A model generated the notes under the pieces. The model saw only the letters and a program-made list of their open reading frames with translations, made no database searches and was not told the origin of the DNA. Made by a program: the position numbers and the translations under genes. From Candidatus Nanopelagicales bacterium (GTDB lineage Bacteria; Actinomycetota; Actinomycetes; S36-B12), in NCBI GenBank assembly GCA_030836325.1, contig JAURQC010000114.1, positions 1 to 5,621 of the forward strand: a stretch of 5,621 nt of DNA. The letters are read 5' to 3'. The first letter of the stretch is position 1, and each line of letters opens with the position of its first letter. Positions 5,365 to 5,621 of the stretch are shown here, piece after piece.

Positions 5365-5621
5365 GTGCAATTCGCTGAAAAGTCCACGTCCATGGCGATC
5401 GCGTCTATTGCCGAGGCGGAGCGCTCGGTGTTCTGGCTCGACAATCCAAATCGTCCTGAACCCGAACCGTCCCTCGATCGCGACATAGACGCAGACCTGG
5501 TGATCGTTGGCGGCGGTTTTACTGGCCTGTGGACGGCGCTCCTTGCTCACGACGTCGATCCCGACCGCGACATCGTTCTCATTGAGCGCACCCAAATCGC
5601 CGATGGAGCAACGGGCAGAAA
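5365..5621 (+). CDS. FAD-dependent amine oxidoreductase, DAO family, PuuB-like (3' end outside window)
   Basis: These are the first 85 residues of a flavoprotein that runs off the window end. Family members are usually around 430-470 residues. After a polar N-terminus with SVFWLDNP (21-28) comes the dinucleotide-binding fold: strand ADLVIVGGGFTGLWTALLA (43-61) with the G49-x-G51-x-x-G54 motif, then DIVLIER (69-75) whose E74 would bind the FAD ribose, then ADGATGR (79-85), the start of the GASGRN-like loop near the flavin. This pattern is typical of DAO-fold amine oxidases such as gamma-glutamylputrescine oxidase (PuuB) and related glycine/sarcosine-type oxidases. Beside a polyamine importer and an aminobutyraldehyde-type dehydrogenase, the likely role is oxidative deamination of the imported amine or its glutamyl conjugate to an aldehyde. 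The GTG start at 5365 is chosen from AGGAG 5 nt upstream. The frame is open back to a TAG at 5251. Substrate cannot be judged from the N-terminus alone. Confidence 0.85.
   Translation, partial: MQFAEKSTSMAIASIAEAERSVFWLDNPNRPEPEPSLDRDIDADLVIVGGGFTGLWTALLAHDVDPDRDIVLIERTQIADGATGR

Overview
The window looks like a piece of a moderately GC-rich Actinomycetota (actinobacterial) chromosome. The signs are G/C-rich third codon positions, frequent GTG starts, a twin-arginine lipoprotein signal, and protein sequences resembling actinobacterial polyamine loci. This is a judgement by eye, and genus cannot be assigned. All genes read left to right on the + strand and are tightly packed. I see no mobile element, tRNA, rRNA or CRISPR array.

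Layout: (1) positions 1-975 hold the C-terminal two thirds of an NAD(P)-dependent aldehyde dehydrogenase of the gamma-aminobutyraldehyde dehydrogenase (PatD/YdcW-like) type, whose 5' end lies outside the window. (2) A 69-bp gap holds a possible -10 box and a perfect 9-bp inverted repeat that embeds the ribosome binding site of the next gene. (3) Positions 1045-5182 encode a complete polyamine-type ABC importer in the order substrate-binding lipoprotein (potD-like), ATPase (potA), permease (potB), permease (potC). A strong GC hairpin lies between potD and potA. The potA/potB junction has a 2-nt gap, and potB/potC overlap by one base (TGATG). (4) A 182-bp gap holds two further hairpins and a weak candidate promoter. 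(5) From 5365 to the window end is the N-terminus of a DAO-family FAD-dependent amine oxidoreductase (PuuB-like).

Inferred joint role: PotABCD imports putrescine or a related polyamine, the FAD enzyme oxidises the amine to an aminoaldehyde, and the aldehyde dehydrogenase oxidises that to an amino acid such as GABA. The result is an uptake-and-catabolism cluster that uses the polyamine as a nitrogen and carbon source. Substrate identity is inferred from family and context, not proven by the sequence.

The gene content is of a known kind, and I did not find evidence for a wholly new system. The most interesting unexplained structure is regulatory: the inverted repeat that sits both on the likely promoter and on the Shine-Dalgarno of potD, the potD-potA attenuator-like hairpin, and the structured leader of the oxidase.
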